A stretch of DNA of 64,000 nt from Streptomyces sp. ALI-76-A (GTDB lineage Bacteria; Actinomycetota; Actinomycetes; Streptomycetales; Streptomycetaceae): assembly GCF_030287445.1 (NCBI RefSeq), contig NZ_JASVWB010000002.1, positions 6,324,001 through 6,388,000 of the forward strand, given 5' to 3'. The position numbers were made by a program, and so were the translations under genes. The notes under the pieces were generated by a model, which was not told where the DNA came from, searched no databases, and worked only from the letters and a program-made list of their open reading frames with translations. This document shows positions 1-7,829 of the stretch, one piece after another (position 1 is the stretch's first letter; each line of letters starts with the position of its first letter).

Positions 1-293
1 TCGAGCTCGGCACGGCGGAGATCCGCGAGGTCTTCAAGTCGTCCAAGCTCGGCAACATCGCCGGTGTCCTGGTCCGCTCGGGCGAGGTCAAGCGCAACAC
101 CAAGGCGCGCCTCATCCGCGACGGCAAGGTCATCGCGGAGAGCCTCACCATCTCCGGTCTGCGCCGCTTCAAGGACGACGTCACCGAGATCCGCGAAGGC
201 TTCGAGGGTGGTATCAACCTCGGAAACTTCAACGACATCAAGGTCGACGACGTCATCGCGACGTACGAGATGCGCGAGAAGCCGCGCGCGTAA
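1..293 (+). CDS. infB: Translation initiation factor IF-2, C-terminal end (5' truncated by window)
   Basis: Reading from base 3, the last 96 residues of IF-2 are present and end in EMREKPRA before the TAA at 291-293. This is the C-terminal domain that binds the formyl-methionyl end of initiator tRNA and delivers it to the 30S subunit; the GTPase domain lies upstream of the window. The segment [20 protein letters not shown] and the following [11 protein letters not shown] are typical of domains C1/C2 of bacterial IF-2. It is followed by the DUF503 gene, rbfA and truB, the usual bacterial translation cluster. A hairpin lies 30 bases after the stop. Confidence 0.95.
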   Translation, partial: ELGTAEIREVFKSSKLGNIAGVLVRSGEVKRNTKARLIRDGKVIAESLTISGLRRFKDDVTEIREGFEGGINLGNFNDIKVDDVIATYEMREKPRA

Positions 294-322
294 GCGCTCG
301 GCCTTCCGGGGCGGTCCGGTCC

Positions 323-362
323 GGGGCCGGTCGACGGAGAGTTATTTCCGTCGATCGGCCCC
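323..362. terminator. Strong hairpin after infB
   Basis: Arms 323-338 and 347-362 pair over 16 positions, one of them a G-T pair, around an 8-base loop. There is no T-run, as is common for Streptomyces terminators. It could end or attenuate infB transcripts before the DUF503 gene, or act as an RNA-processing site. Confidence 0.55.
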
Positions 363-448
363 GGCCGTTCGTTGTACGGTTCTGATGTCCCTGCCACACG
401 GATGGCGGGGCCATCGATCCCGGGCCGGCGGGTGAACCGGTTGCACAC

Positions 449-742
449 ATGTATGTGGGGACGCTGTCCTTCGACCTCCTCCTCGGCGACGTACGGTCGC
501 TGAAGGAGAAACGCTCCGTCGTCCGCCCGATCGTCGCCGAGCTCCAGCGGAAGTACGCGGTGAGCGTGGCCGAGGTGGACCACCTGGACCTTCATCGGCG
601 GGCCGGCATCGGCCTCGCCATGGTGTCCGGCGACACGGGGCACCTGACCGATGTGCTGGACCGGTGCGAGCGCATGGTCGCCGGCCGCCCGGAGGTGGAG
701 CTGCTGTCGGTGAGACGGCGCCTCCACGGCGACGACGACTAG
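449..742 (+). CDS. DUF503 (YlxP-like) small protein
   Basis: 97 residues starting MYVGTLSFDLLL and containing RSLKEKRSVVRPI, the family signature of DUF503/YlxP. These proteins are almost always encoded between infB and rbfA. The fold is a small alpha/beta domain; a role in ribosome maturation or translation is assumed from context, and a biochemical role is not established to my knowledge. The length is normal for the family. It lies 155 bases after infB and 37 bases before rbfA, so it may be part of the same transcript, subject to the hairpin in between. Confidence 0.85.
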   Translation: MYVGTLSFDLLLGDVRSLKEKRSVVRPIVAELQRKYAVSVAEVDHLDLHRRAGIGLAMVSGDTGHLTDVLDRCERMVAGRPEVELLSVRRRLHGDDD

Positions 743-779
743 ATTCTGAACGTGGAACAGGAAGAACGGGAGACGACCA

Positions 780-1226
780 GTGGCCGACAACGCGCGGGCT
801 AAGAGGCTGGCGGACCTCATCCGAGAGGTGGTGGCCCAGAAGCTGCAGCGCGGGATCAAGGACCCGCGGCTCGGCTCGCACGTCACCATCACGGACACCC
901 GGGTCACGGGTGACCTGCGGGAGGCGACCGTCTTCTACACGGTGTACGGCGACGACGAGGAGCGGGCGGCCGCGGCCGCCGGACTGGAGAGCGCCAAGGG
1001 CGTGCTCCGCTCCGCCGTCGGCGCGGCGGCGGGCGTGAAGTTCACCCCGACGCTGACCTTCGTGGCGGACGCGCTGCCGGACACCGCGAAGACCATCGAG
1101 GACCTCCTCAACCGGGCGCGCCAGTCCGACGAGAAGGTGCGCGAGGTCTCGGCCGGCGCCACCTACGCCGGTGACGCGGACCCGTACAAGAAGCCGGGTG
1201 AGGACGAGGACGACACCGCCGAATGA
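780..1226 (+). CDS. rbfA: Ribosome-binding factor A
   Basis: 148 residues from a GTG start at 780, preceded by a GGGAGA-type site. RbfA binds free 30S subunits and helps mature the 5' end of 16S rRNA. The KH-like core is recognisable: ARAKRLADLIREVVAQKLQR at the N-terminus, then DPRLGSHVTITDTRVTGDLR, and FVADALPDTAKTIEDLL near residue 100-116. The acidic C-terminal tail (GEDEDDTAE) is usual in actinobacteria. The stop overlaps the truB start in an ATGA arrangement, implying translational coupling. Confidence 0.95.
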   Translation: MADNARAKRLADLIREVVAQKLQRGIKDPRLGSHVTITDTRVTGDLREATVFYTVYGDDEERAAAAAGLESAKGVLRSAVGAAAGVKFTPTLTFVADALPDTAKTIEDLLNRARQSDEKVREVSAGATYAGDADPYKKPGEDEDDTAE

Positions 1227-2128
1227 CGCAGAGGAACCAGACGCCCGACGGCCTTGTCATCGTCGACAAGCCGTCGGGCTTCACTTCGCACGACGTCGTC
1301 GCCAAGATGCGCGGGATCGCCCGGACCCGCCGCGTCGGCCACGCCGGCACCCTCGACCCCATGGCCACGGGCGTCCTCGTCCTCGGCGTCGAGAAGGCGA
1401 CCAAGCTGCTCGGACACCTCGCACTCACCGAGAAGGAGTACCTGGGCACGATCCGCCTGGGACAGACGACCCTGACCGACGACGCCGAGGGCGAGATCAC
1501 GAGGTCGGTCGACGCCTCGAAGGTCACCCGGGAAGCCGTCGACGCCGGGATCGCCCAGCTGTCCGGCCACATCATGCAGGTGCCGTCCAAGGTCAGCGCC
1601 ATCAAGATCGACGGCGTCCGCTCCTACAAGCGGGCACGGGAGGGCGAGGAGTTCGAGATCCCCGCCCGGCCGGTCACCGTCTCGTCCTTCGCGGTGTACG
1701 ACGTCCGGGACGCCGTCGCCGAGGACGGCACCCCGGTGCTCGACCTGGTGGTGTCGGTGGTCTGCTCGTCCGGCACGTACATCCGGGCCCTGGCCCGCGA
1801 TCTCGGGGCCGGTCTGGGCGTCGGCGGCCACCTCACGGCTCTGCGGCGGACGCGGGTGGGCCCGTACAAGCTGGACTCCGCGCGCACCCTCGACCAGCTC
1901 CAGGAGGAGCTGACCGTGATGCCGATCGCCGAGGCGGCCACCGCCGCGTTCCCGCGCTGGGACGTGGACGCCAGGCGCGCCAAGCTGCTGACGAACGGTG
2001 TACGGCTCGACATGCCCGAGGAGTACGTGGGCAGGGGCGCGGTGGCCGTGTTCGACCCCGAGGGCGTCTTCCTCGCGCTCGTCGAGGAACACAAGGGCAA
2101 GGCGAAGAGTCTGGCCGTGTTCGGCTGA
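1223..2128 (+). CDS. truB: tRNA pseudouridine-55 synthase
   Basis: 301 residues; the ATG at 1223 overlaps the rbfA stop by four bases. TruB converts U55 in the T-loop of tRNAs to pseudouridine. The catalytic-Asp motif is present near residues 37-50 as RRVGHAGTLDPMATGVL, with the Asp in GTLDP. KVSAIKIDGVRSYKRAREGE follows, and later the tRNA-binding segment SSGTYIRALARDLG. The C-terminal part (about 230-301) resembles the small extra domain of actinobacterial TruB. Last gene of the infB-rbfA-truB group. Confidence 0.97.
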   Translation: MTQRNQTPDGLVIVDKPSGFTSHDVVAKMRGIARTRRVGHAGTLDPMATGVLVLGVEKATKLLGHLALTEKEYLGTIRLGQTTLTDDAEGEITRSVDASKVTREAVDAGIAQLSGHIMQVPSKVSAIKIDGVRSYKRAREGEEFEIPARPVTVSSFAVYDVRDAVAEDGTPVLDLVVSVVCSSGTYIRALARDLGAGLGVGGHLTALRRTRVGPYKLDSARTLDQLQEELTVMPIAEAATAAFPRWDVDARRAKLLTNGVRLDMPEEYVGRGAVAVFDPEGVFLALVEEHKGKAKSLAVFG

Positions 2129-2534
2129 GGAGCCTTCGGGCTCCGGGCCGGCCGCGGGGCTTCGGCCTCCGGGACGGGCTTCGGCCTCCGTGAGGGGATT
2201 CGGCCGAGCGGGGCCGGCGGTCGGCCGGGTGCGGTCGAGTGGTGCCGGGTGGGGGCCGTACGGCCCGCCCGGTGTCCGCCCGTGGAGCGGCGATCACGGG
2301 GTCGTCGCTGTCGCCGCTCCACGGTCCCCCTCGGTTCCCCCACCCCTACGGTCTATCCAGCCGCCTCCCTTCATTCACCCGGCCGGGCAGGCGCTCGGAG
2401 TGAAGCGGGGGAGCGGAAGGGGGCGCGTTCGCCGCGCGATCTGTCCGGCTGATCATCTCGCGCCTACCGTCGAAGTCAGGGCCTGGGCACGTGCGTGCGG
2501 ACGAGGCCCGCGCGGACGGCGGGGAGGTTCGACC
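2129..2534. other. Intergenic region between truB and the pseudoprotease gene
   Basis: 406 bases without a convincing gene. It holds a twice-repeated GGGCTTCGGCCTCCG segment just after truB (about 2155-2191) and a hairpin at 2281-2323. The promoter of the downstream gene is expected here; TACCGT at 2465-2470 could be a -10 element but no matching -35 is clear. Reading frames across it come from the open-ended frame of the next gene. Confidence 0.6.
2281..2323. terminator. 13-bp hairpin downstream of truB
   Basis: CGTGGAGCGGCGA at 2281-2293 is exactly complementary to 2311-2323, with a 17-base loop. No T-run. Likely transcription end or RNA stability element for the truB transcript. Confidence 0.45.
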
Positions 2535-5500
2535 ATGGCGGGAAGGAGCCCGCGGCCCGGGGACACCCACGACCCCGTAGAGCCGGGGCAGCGGCACGGG
2601 CAGGGGCACGGGAAGGCGCAGGAACCCGGGCAGGGGCTGGGACTTGGGCTGGTCTCCGGGCGCGACGAAGCCCTCGTACGCGTTCACGACCTCGCCGGCC
2701 GCCCTCGCGGCGTCGGCTTCGTCGCCGACCACCACGGCACGGTCGTCACCAGCCACGAGACCGTCGACGGCCTGTCCCGGCTGGTGCTGCACGCCGCCGG
2801 GGAGCGCAGCTGCGTCGTGACCGCCGACGCGGTGACCCCGCTGCCCGAGCTGGACCTGGCCCTCGTACGCACCGAGGGCCTCGGTGTGGACCCTCTTCCC
2901 GTCACGGTGCGGGACCGGGTCGAGTCCGGCACGTATGTGCGTGTGCCGGCCGGCTGCTGGCGTGAGGCGCGGGTGCTCGGCGCGGCCGGGGCGACCTACC
3001 CGGCCTCGGACCGCGTCCATCTCCTGGACGACGCACTGGAGTTGGCGATCGGCACGGCGGGACGGGACGCCTTGCGGCCGGGCGGCGGGGCCGCCGGGGG
3101 GCCCGTGCTGGACGCCGCGACCGGCGCCGTGGTCGGCATCCTCGGGACCTCCCTGCACAGCGACCACCGGGACGTCGGCTTCGCGGTCCCGCTGCGCCCC
3201 GCACCGCACGGCCCTCTCGCCGGCCTCCTCACCGAGAACGCGGCGACGGTCCCGGCGTACGCCGCCGACCTCAACCTGGCGGGCGTCCTGGAACTGACGG
3301 CCACGTCGGTGGGTCAGGACGGGCCCCCCGGAGTATGGGCGGGGAGCGCCGGTCCGGAGGGCGTGAGGGGGGCGTGCACGTTCGGCCTGGGGTGGTCCGG
3401 CATGGGTCAGCCGGGTGCGGCCGTGCCGGGTGCGACCGTGCCCGGAGGTGTGATGGAGCCGGCGGACGCGGAGCCGGTCGAGCGGGCCGGCGTGGTGGCG
3501 GAGTTCGCCGCGTTCGTGCAGGGTCCGGCCGTCGTCCTCGGCCTCGTCGGGGACCCGGGCAGCGGTCGTACGACGGAACTCGCGGCACTCGCCGCCCGGC
3601 GTCACCGCAGCACGGAACCGGCCCCCACGCTGTGGCTGCGCGGCGCCGACCTGGAGGACGGGGACGCCTCGGTCGCGGACGCGGCACGCCGGGCGCTGGC
3701 GCGGGCGGCGCGGATCGTCGCGGCCTCGCGGTCCGTCCTGCCCGCCGACCTCGGTGACCTCGGCCCGGACCGTCTCGCCCGGGTCTCCCGCAGCGCCGGC
3801 CGCCCGCTCCTGCTCCTCCTCGACGGCCCCGAGGAGATGCCGCCGGTGCTGGCCCACCGGCTGCCCGAGTGGACCGCCGGTACGGCGGCGTGGCTGCGCG
3901 AGGCAGGGGCGCGGCTGGTGGTGGCGTGCCGGGAGGAGTACTGGGAGGCGGCGGGGGCCGCGTTCCCGGCCGAGGCGCTGCACCGCGGGAGCACACCACT
4001 CGGCGCCGGTCCGTGTCGTCCGGTCCGACCGGCATGTGAGGACGGGGCCGGCGGGGGGCCGGCGGGGCCGGCGGCGGGAGCCCTCAGGGGCGGGGAGGGA
4101 ACGGTCCGCGCGGGCGAGTTCCCCGAACCGATCCCGCCCCGCGTGCACCTCGAAGACCTCAGCCAGGACGAGGCCCGTCTGGCCCGCGCGCGCTACCGCA
4201 TCCCCGAGCACGCCCTCGCGGACCAGGACGCCCGTCACCCCCTCACCCTCCGGCTCCTCTCGGAGATCCGCGCCGCCCTGCCCGACGCCCCCGACCTCGA
4301 CCGGGCCCCCCACGCCCACGTCGACCGGCACGACGTCTTCTCGGCGTACCTCGACCTGATGTGCCTGCGCATCGCCGTCCGGCTGGCCGCCGAGCACGGC
4401 CTGCGCGGCTCGGCCGTACGCCGTCTCGCCGCCAAGGTCTCCGGCCAGGTCCACGAGGCCGCCCGCCGCAGCCTCGGTCCCGGCCAGGGCGAACTGGACC
4501 GGGAGTCGTTCGAGGCGGTGTTCCCGTGGGGCCCGGCTCCCGCGTGGCTCGGCGGCGGTACCGGCTGGGCGTCCGCCGTCCTCACCGAGGGCCTGCTCGT
4601 CCCCGCCGGCACCGGCTACCGCTTCGCCCACGAGGAACTCGCCGACTGGATCCAGGGCACGCACCTCGACCTGGACGAGGCCCTGCGTGCTCTGGTCCAC
4701 CGCCGGCGGACCGATCCGTGTGGCACCCACACGTGTGGGGCCGATCCGTGTGGGACCGATCCGTGTGGGGCCGACCTGCACGGGACCGACTCGCACGGGA
4801 CCGACCTGCACCGAGCAGATCCGCGAGGCGTCCACCCGGGCGGAACCGATCATCGAGGCGCCCCTCCGCTCCCCGTCCCGCATCACCGCATCGGCCCCGT
4901 CGTCCAGGCGCTGCTGCTCCTCGCCCGACAACAAGGAACCCCGCAACTGGCTTTGCGTCTGGAGGAGTTGGTGTACGCGCTCGACGCCGACCCGTGCTCC
5001 TGGTGGGCCGCCCGGCTTCTCGGTGAGACCCTCCGGCGCGTTCCCGACGCGACCCCGTACACGGCCGTCCTGCGCCTGCTCTCCGACCGGATCGTGGACC
5101 GGCGGCAGCGGGGCCGGCCGCTCCCCACAGGGCTCGGGCCCGGCTTCTGGGCCGACCTGCCGCTCCCGCGGGACGCCCGCCTCGGCCTCCTCCGCCGTCT
5201 GGTCCTCGCCGACGGCCCCCCGCACGAGGCCGGTCCCCGGTTCCTCGACGCCGTCGCCCGGCTGCTCACCGCCGACCCCACCGCCGTACAGGCGCATCTC
5301 ACCCGCTGGTTCGACGACGAACGGCCGCTGCCCGCCACCCCGGACGCGACCGTCGCGACGGCCGCGCAGGCGCTGCTGCACACCCACCGGCACCAGGCCC
5401 TCGACGACCTCACGGAGGTACTCGTCGGCTGCGCGCACCGCCGAGCCGACGAACTGCTCGCCGTCCTGGCGGAGGACGAACCCTCCGCGCTCTGCCGGGC

Positions 5501-6434
5501 CGTCGACCGCTGGGCGCACGACGAGCGGCCCGCACGGCGGGTGGCGGCGGTGGCGTACGGGCTGCGCGCCGCCCCGCACGTACGCACCGAGGCCGACCGC
5601 GAACTGCTGCGCTACGCCGCCCTCGCCCTGCTGGCCCGCCCCGACGACTGCACCCTGCACGGCGGCGCGCTCGCCCTGCTGGTCCGCGACCCGTGCACCC
5701 GGACCCGCCATCTCCCGCGGGCGCTCGGGCACTTCCTGGCCGGCGACCCGCAGCTCCCGCCGGACGCGCTGGTCCCGGCCCTCGCCACTCACCCCGAGCC
5801 GGTCCTCGACGCCTTCCGCGCGCGGCTGCGCCGTCCGGACGCCGGAGAGGCGCTGCGCACCCTCGCCGACGTCACCACGCCCGCCCTGGCGCGCCGGGTC
5901 GCCGTCCTCGTCCGGGAGGCGGTGGAACGGCGCCCGGAGACGGCCTGGGACGTGGCCGCGTACGTCGACCGCCGACTGGACCACGGGCCCACCGCCCGGC
6001 CGGTCCTGCTGCCGCTGGTCACCGGTCTGCTGGACGGCGGCCCGGAGCAGGTGCGGGCGGCGCTCGCGGCCGTCCTCGCCGCCGCCGGCACGCCCCACTC
6101 CCGGCCCCTGCGGCAGGAACTCCTCGAATTCCTCCTGTCCCGCGAACACGACCCGTCCGTCCTGATCGCCGTGCTGCACACGGCTGCCGCGCGCCGCGAC
6201 GATCTCCTCGTCGCCCGGGGCCTGGTCCACCGCACCGGCCTCCTCCTCGTCCGCACCCCGGACGGCGCGACCCGGTTCGACCGTGATCTCGTCGACCTGG
6301 GACGCCACGTCCCCGGCTTCGCCGCGCTGGTGGCCGGCTGGCTGACCGAGGCCCCCGGCGAGTGGGCGGCGGTGGTGGGCCCCAGCGCCCGCCGGATGAT
6401 CGAGAACCTGGCGGGCGTACGCGTCCCCGCCTGA
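2535..6434 (+). CDS. Trypsin-like (inactive nucleophile) domain fused to P-loop ATPase, 1299 aa
   Basis: The start is taken at ATG 2535 (MAGRSPRPGDTHD) with GGGGAGG just upstream, although the frame stays open back to 1998. Residues about 40-240 resemble a trypsin-like fold: His74 in TSHETV, Asp107 in ELDLALVR, and a GGPVLD segment where the serine position is Ala187 (GGGAAGGPVLD). Residues about 335-350 hold a Walker A (GDPGSGRTT) and 424-433 a Walker B-like LLLLLDGPEE, as in STAND/NACHT-type NTPases. The remaining 700 residues are Leu/Ala/Arg-rich and look helical, perhaps HEAT-like. Residues 726-775 are ten Asp-rich pentapeptides from a 15-bp DNA repeat. No membrane segment is visible. It lies alone between truB and ribF. 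Function is unknown; a signalling or defence NTPase is inferred from the architecture only. Confidence 0.75.
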   Translation: MAGRSPRPGDTHDPVEPGQRHGQGHGKAQEPGQGLGLGLVSGRDEALVRVHDLAGRPRGVGFVADHHGTVVTSHETVDGLSRLVLHAAGERSCVVTADAVTPLPELDLALVRTEGLGVDPLPVTVRDRVESGTYVRVPAGCWREARVLGAAGATYPASDRVHLLDDALELAIGTAGRDALRPGGGAAGGPVLDAATGAVVGILGTSLHSDHRDVGFAVPLRPAPHGPLAGLLTENAATVPAYAADLNLAGVLELTATSVGQDGPPGVWAGSAGPEGVRGACTFGLGWSGMGQPGAAVPGATVPGGVMEPADAEPVERAGVVAEFAAFVQGPAVVLGLVGDPGSGRTTELAALAARRHRSTEPAPTLWLRGADLEDGDASVADAARRALARAARIVAASRSVLPADLGDLGPDRLARVSRSAGRPLLLLLDGPEEMPPVLAHRLPEWTAGTAAWLREAGARLVVACREEYWEAAGAAFPAEALHRGSTPLGAGPCRPVRPACEDGAGGGPAGPAAGALRGGEGTVRAGEFPEPIPPRVHLEDLSQDEARLARARYRIPEHALADQDARHPLTLRLLSEIRAALPDAPDLDRAPHAHVDRHDVFSAYLDLMCLRIAVRLAAEHGLRGSAVRRLAAKVSGQVHEAARRSLGPGQGELDRESFEAVFPWGPAPAWLGGGTGWASAVLTEGLLVPAGTGYRFAHEELADWIQGTHLDLDEALRALVHRRRTDPCGTHTCGADPCGTDPCGADLHGTDSHGTDLHRADPRGVHPGGTDHRGAPPLPVPHHRIGPVVQALLLLARQQGTPQLALRLEELVYALDADPCSWWAARLLGETLRRVPDATPYTAVLRLLSDRIVDRRQRGRPLPTGLGPGFWADLPLPRDARLGLLRRLVLADGPPHEAGPRFLDAVARLLTADPTAVQAHLTRWFDDERPLPATPDATVATAAQALLHTHRHQALDDLTEVLVGCAHRRADELLAVLAEDEPSALCRAVDRWAHDERPARRVAAVAYGLRAAPHVRTEADRELLRYAALALLARPDDCTLHGGALALLVRDPCTRTRHLPRALGHFLAGDPQLPPDALVPALATHPEPVLDAFRARLRRPDAGEALRTLADVTTPALARRVAVLVREAVERRPETAWDVAAYVDRRLDHGPTARPVLLPLVTGLLDGGPEQVRAALAAVLAAAGTPHSRPLRQELLEFLLSREHDPSVLIAVLHTAAARRDDLLVARGLVHRTGLLLVRTPDGATRFDRDLVDLGRHVPGFAALVAGWLTEAPGEWAAVVGPSARRMIENLAGVRVPA
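4709..4858 (+). repeat. Ten tandem 15-bp units inside the pseudoprotease/ATPase gene
   Basis: Units resemble GACCGATCCGTGTGG and keep the reading frame, encoding pentapeptides such as TDPCG, ADPCG, ADLHG, TDLHR and ADPRG at residues 726-775. The A-D-L-x-x flavour recalls pentapeptide repeats, but Pro and Gly at key positions make a true beta-helix doubtful. It sits between the ATPase region and the helical C-terminal part, so it may be an expandable linker. Confidence 0.8.
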
Positions 6435-6454
6435 GCCTGCGAGCGAAGCGTGCG

Positions 6455-6670
6455 CCCGTGACGGTCGGGTGAGGGTAGTGCGGACGTGTGCGCCCGTGAC
6501 GGTGTGCGTGAGCCGCGAGGGAAGCGTGCGCCGACGACGGTCGCGTGAGGGTGGGGCGGACGGGTGCGCCCGTGGCGGTCGGGTGGGTGGGGCGGACGGG
6601 TGCGCCCGTGACGGATGCGGGAGGTCGGGGCGGACGCCGCGGCCGTGACGGATACGTGCGCCCTGTCACA
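6455..6670. repeat. Degenerate GTGCGCCCGTGACGG repeats before ribF
   Basis: The 6435-6778 gap contains about six imperfect copies of a unit built on GTGCGCCCGTGACGG followed by GTCGGGTGAGGGTGGGGCGGAC-like sequence, spaced roughly 30-40 bases apart. No gene is supported. The last 100 bases before ribF are not repetitive and should hold its promoter. Confidence 0.6.
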
Positions 6671-6778
6671 GGCCCCATGCCGATGCGGGCCGTGGGCACG
6701 CGGCATGGCACCCTTAGACCTGCGTAAGAGGTAGCGAGACGACACGGGTTCACGAGGATGCGACGAGGAGCGGTCACA

Positions 6779-7726
6779 GTGCAGCGCTGGCGTGGCTTGG
6801 AGGACATCCCCCAGGACTGGGGGCGCAGCGTCGTCACCATCGGTTCCTACGACGGGGTCCACCGGGGGCACCAGCTGATCATCCGGCATACCGTGGAACG
6901 CGCTCGCGAGCTGGGTGTTCCCGCGGTCGTCGTCACCTTCGACCCGCACCCCAGCGAGGTCGTCCGCCCCGGCAGCCACCCGCCGTTGCTGGCCCCGCAT
7001 CACCGCCGCGCCGAACTCATGGCCGAGCTGGGCGTGGACGCGCTCCTGATCCTCCCCTTCACCACCGAGTTCTCGAAGCTGTCCCCGGCCGACTTCGTCG
7101 TCAAGGTCCTGGTTGACAAGCTGCACGCCAAGGCCGTCGTCGAGGGCCCCAACTTCCGCTTCGGCCACAAGGCCGCGGGAACCGTGGACTTCCTCGGCGA
7201 GCAGGGCAAGGTCTACGACTTCGAGGTCGAGGTCGTCGACCTGTACGTCCGCGGCGAGGCGGGCGGCGGCGAGCCCTTCTCCTCGACCCTGACCCGGCGC
7301 CTGGTCGCCGAGGGCGACGTCGAGGGCGCCGCCGAGATCCTGGGCCGCCCGCACCGGGTGGAGGGCGTGGTCGTCCGCGGCGCCCAGCGCGGCCGCGAGA
7401 TGGGCTTCCCCACGGCGAACGTCGAGACCCTCCCGCACACCGCGATCCCCGCCGACGGCGTCTACGCCGGCTGGCTGCACGTGGACGGCGAGGCGATGCC
7501 GGCGGCCATCTCCGTCGGCACCAACCCGCAGTTCGACGGCACCGAGCGCACCGTGGAGGCGTACGCCATCGACCGCGTAGGCCTCGACCTGTACGGCATG
7601 CACGCCGCCGTCGACTTCCTCGCCTTCGTGCGCGGGCAGGCCAGGTTCGACACGCTGGACGCGCTGCTGGTGCAGATCGCGGAGGACGTCAAACGCTGCC
7701 GGGAGCTGATCGCCGCGGCCGGCTAG
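6779..7726 (+). CDS. ribF: Bifunctional riboflavin kinase / FAD synthetase
   Basis: 315 residues from GTG 6779 (VQRWRGLEDIPQ), chosen because GAGGAG lies 8-9 bases upstream; an upstream ATG at 6758 lacks a site. The enzyme phosphorylates riboflavin to FMN and adenylates it to FAD. The N-terminal nucleotidyl-transferase domain has TIGSYDGVHRGHQ and VVTFDPHPSEVVRP, then VEGPNFRFGHKAAG. The C-terminal flavokinase domain has GRPHRVEGVVVRGAQRGREM followed by GFPTANV, and later VGTNPQFDG. The length is normal. It ends before a strong bidirectional terminator facing the next, convergent gene. Confidence 0.95.
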   Translation: MQRWRGLEDIPQDWGRSVVTIGSYDGVHRGHQLIIRHTVERARELGVPAVVVTFDPHPSEVVRPGSHPPLLAPHHRRAELMAELGVDALLILPFTTEFSKLSPADFVVKVLVDKLHAKAVVEGPNFRFGHKAAGTVDFLGEQGKVYDFEVEVVDLYVRGEAGGGEPFSSTLTRRLVAEGDVEGAAEILGRPHRVEGVVVRGAQRGREMGFPTANVETLPHTAIPADGVYAGWLHVDGEAMPAAISVGTNPQFDGTERTVEAYAIDRVGLDLYGMHAAVDFLAFVRGQARFDTLDALLVQIAEDVKRCRELIAAAG

Positions 7727-7783
7727 GCCCGCGTCCTCCTGCCTCCTGGCCTGCTTCCTGGTACAACCTCTTGCCACGCCGAA

Positions 7784-7815
7784 GGGCGGCCGGTGCCTCA
7801 GGGCACCGGCCGCCC
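7784..7815. terminator. Bidirectional terminator between ribF and the convergent MinD-like gene
   Basis: A 14-bp perfect stem, 7784-7797 with 7802-7815, and a TCAG loop, followed by TTTCC on the plus strand. It lies between two convergent genes and can serve both. Confidence 0.85.
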
Positions 7816-7829
7816 TTTCCGTCACGGGG

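Noticed and set aside
1998..2534. N-terminal extension of the pseudoprotease frame back into truB
   Set aside because: It would overlap truB by 131 bases and add 179 Arg/Pro/Gly-rich residues; ATG 2535 has a good upstream GGGGAGG.
2346..6308. Long minus-strand open frame (1320 codons) opposite the pseudoprotease gene
   Set aside because: Antisense shadow of a high-G+C gene; composition is Gly/Arg/Val noise, with no start site and no domain.
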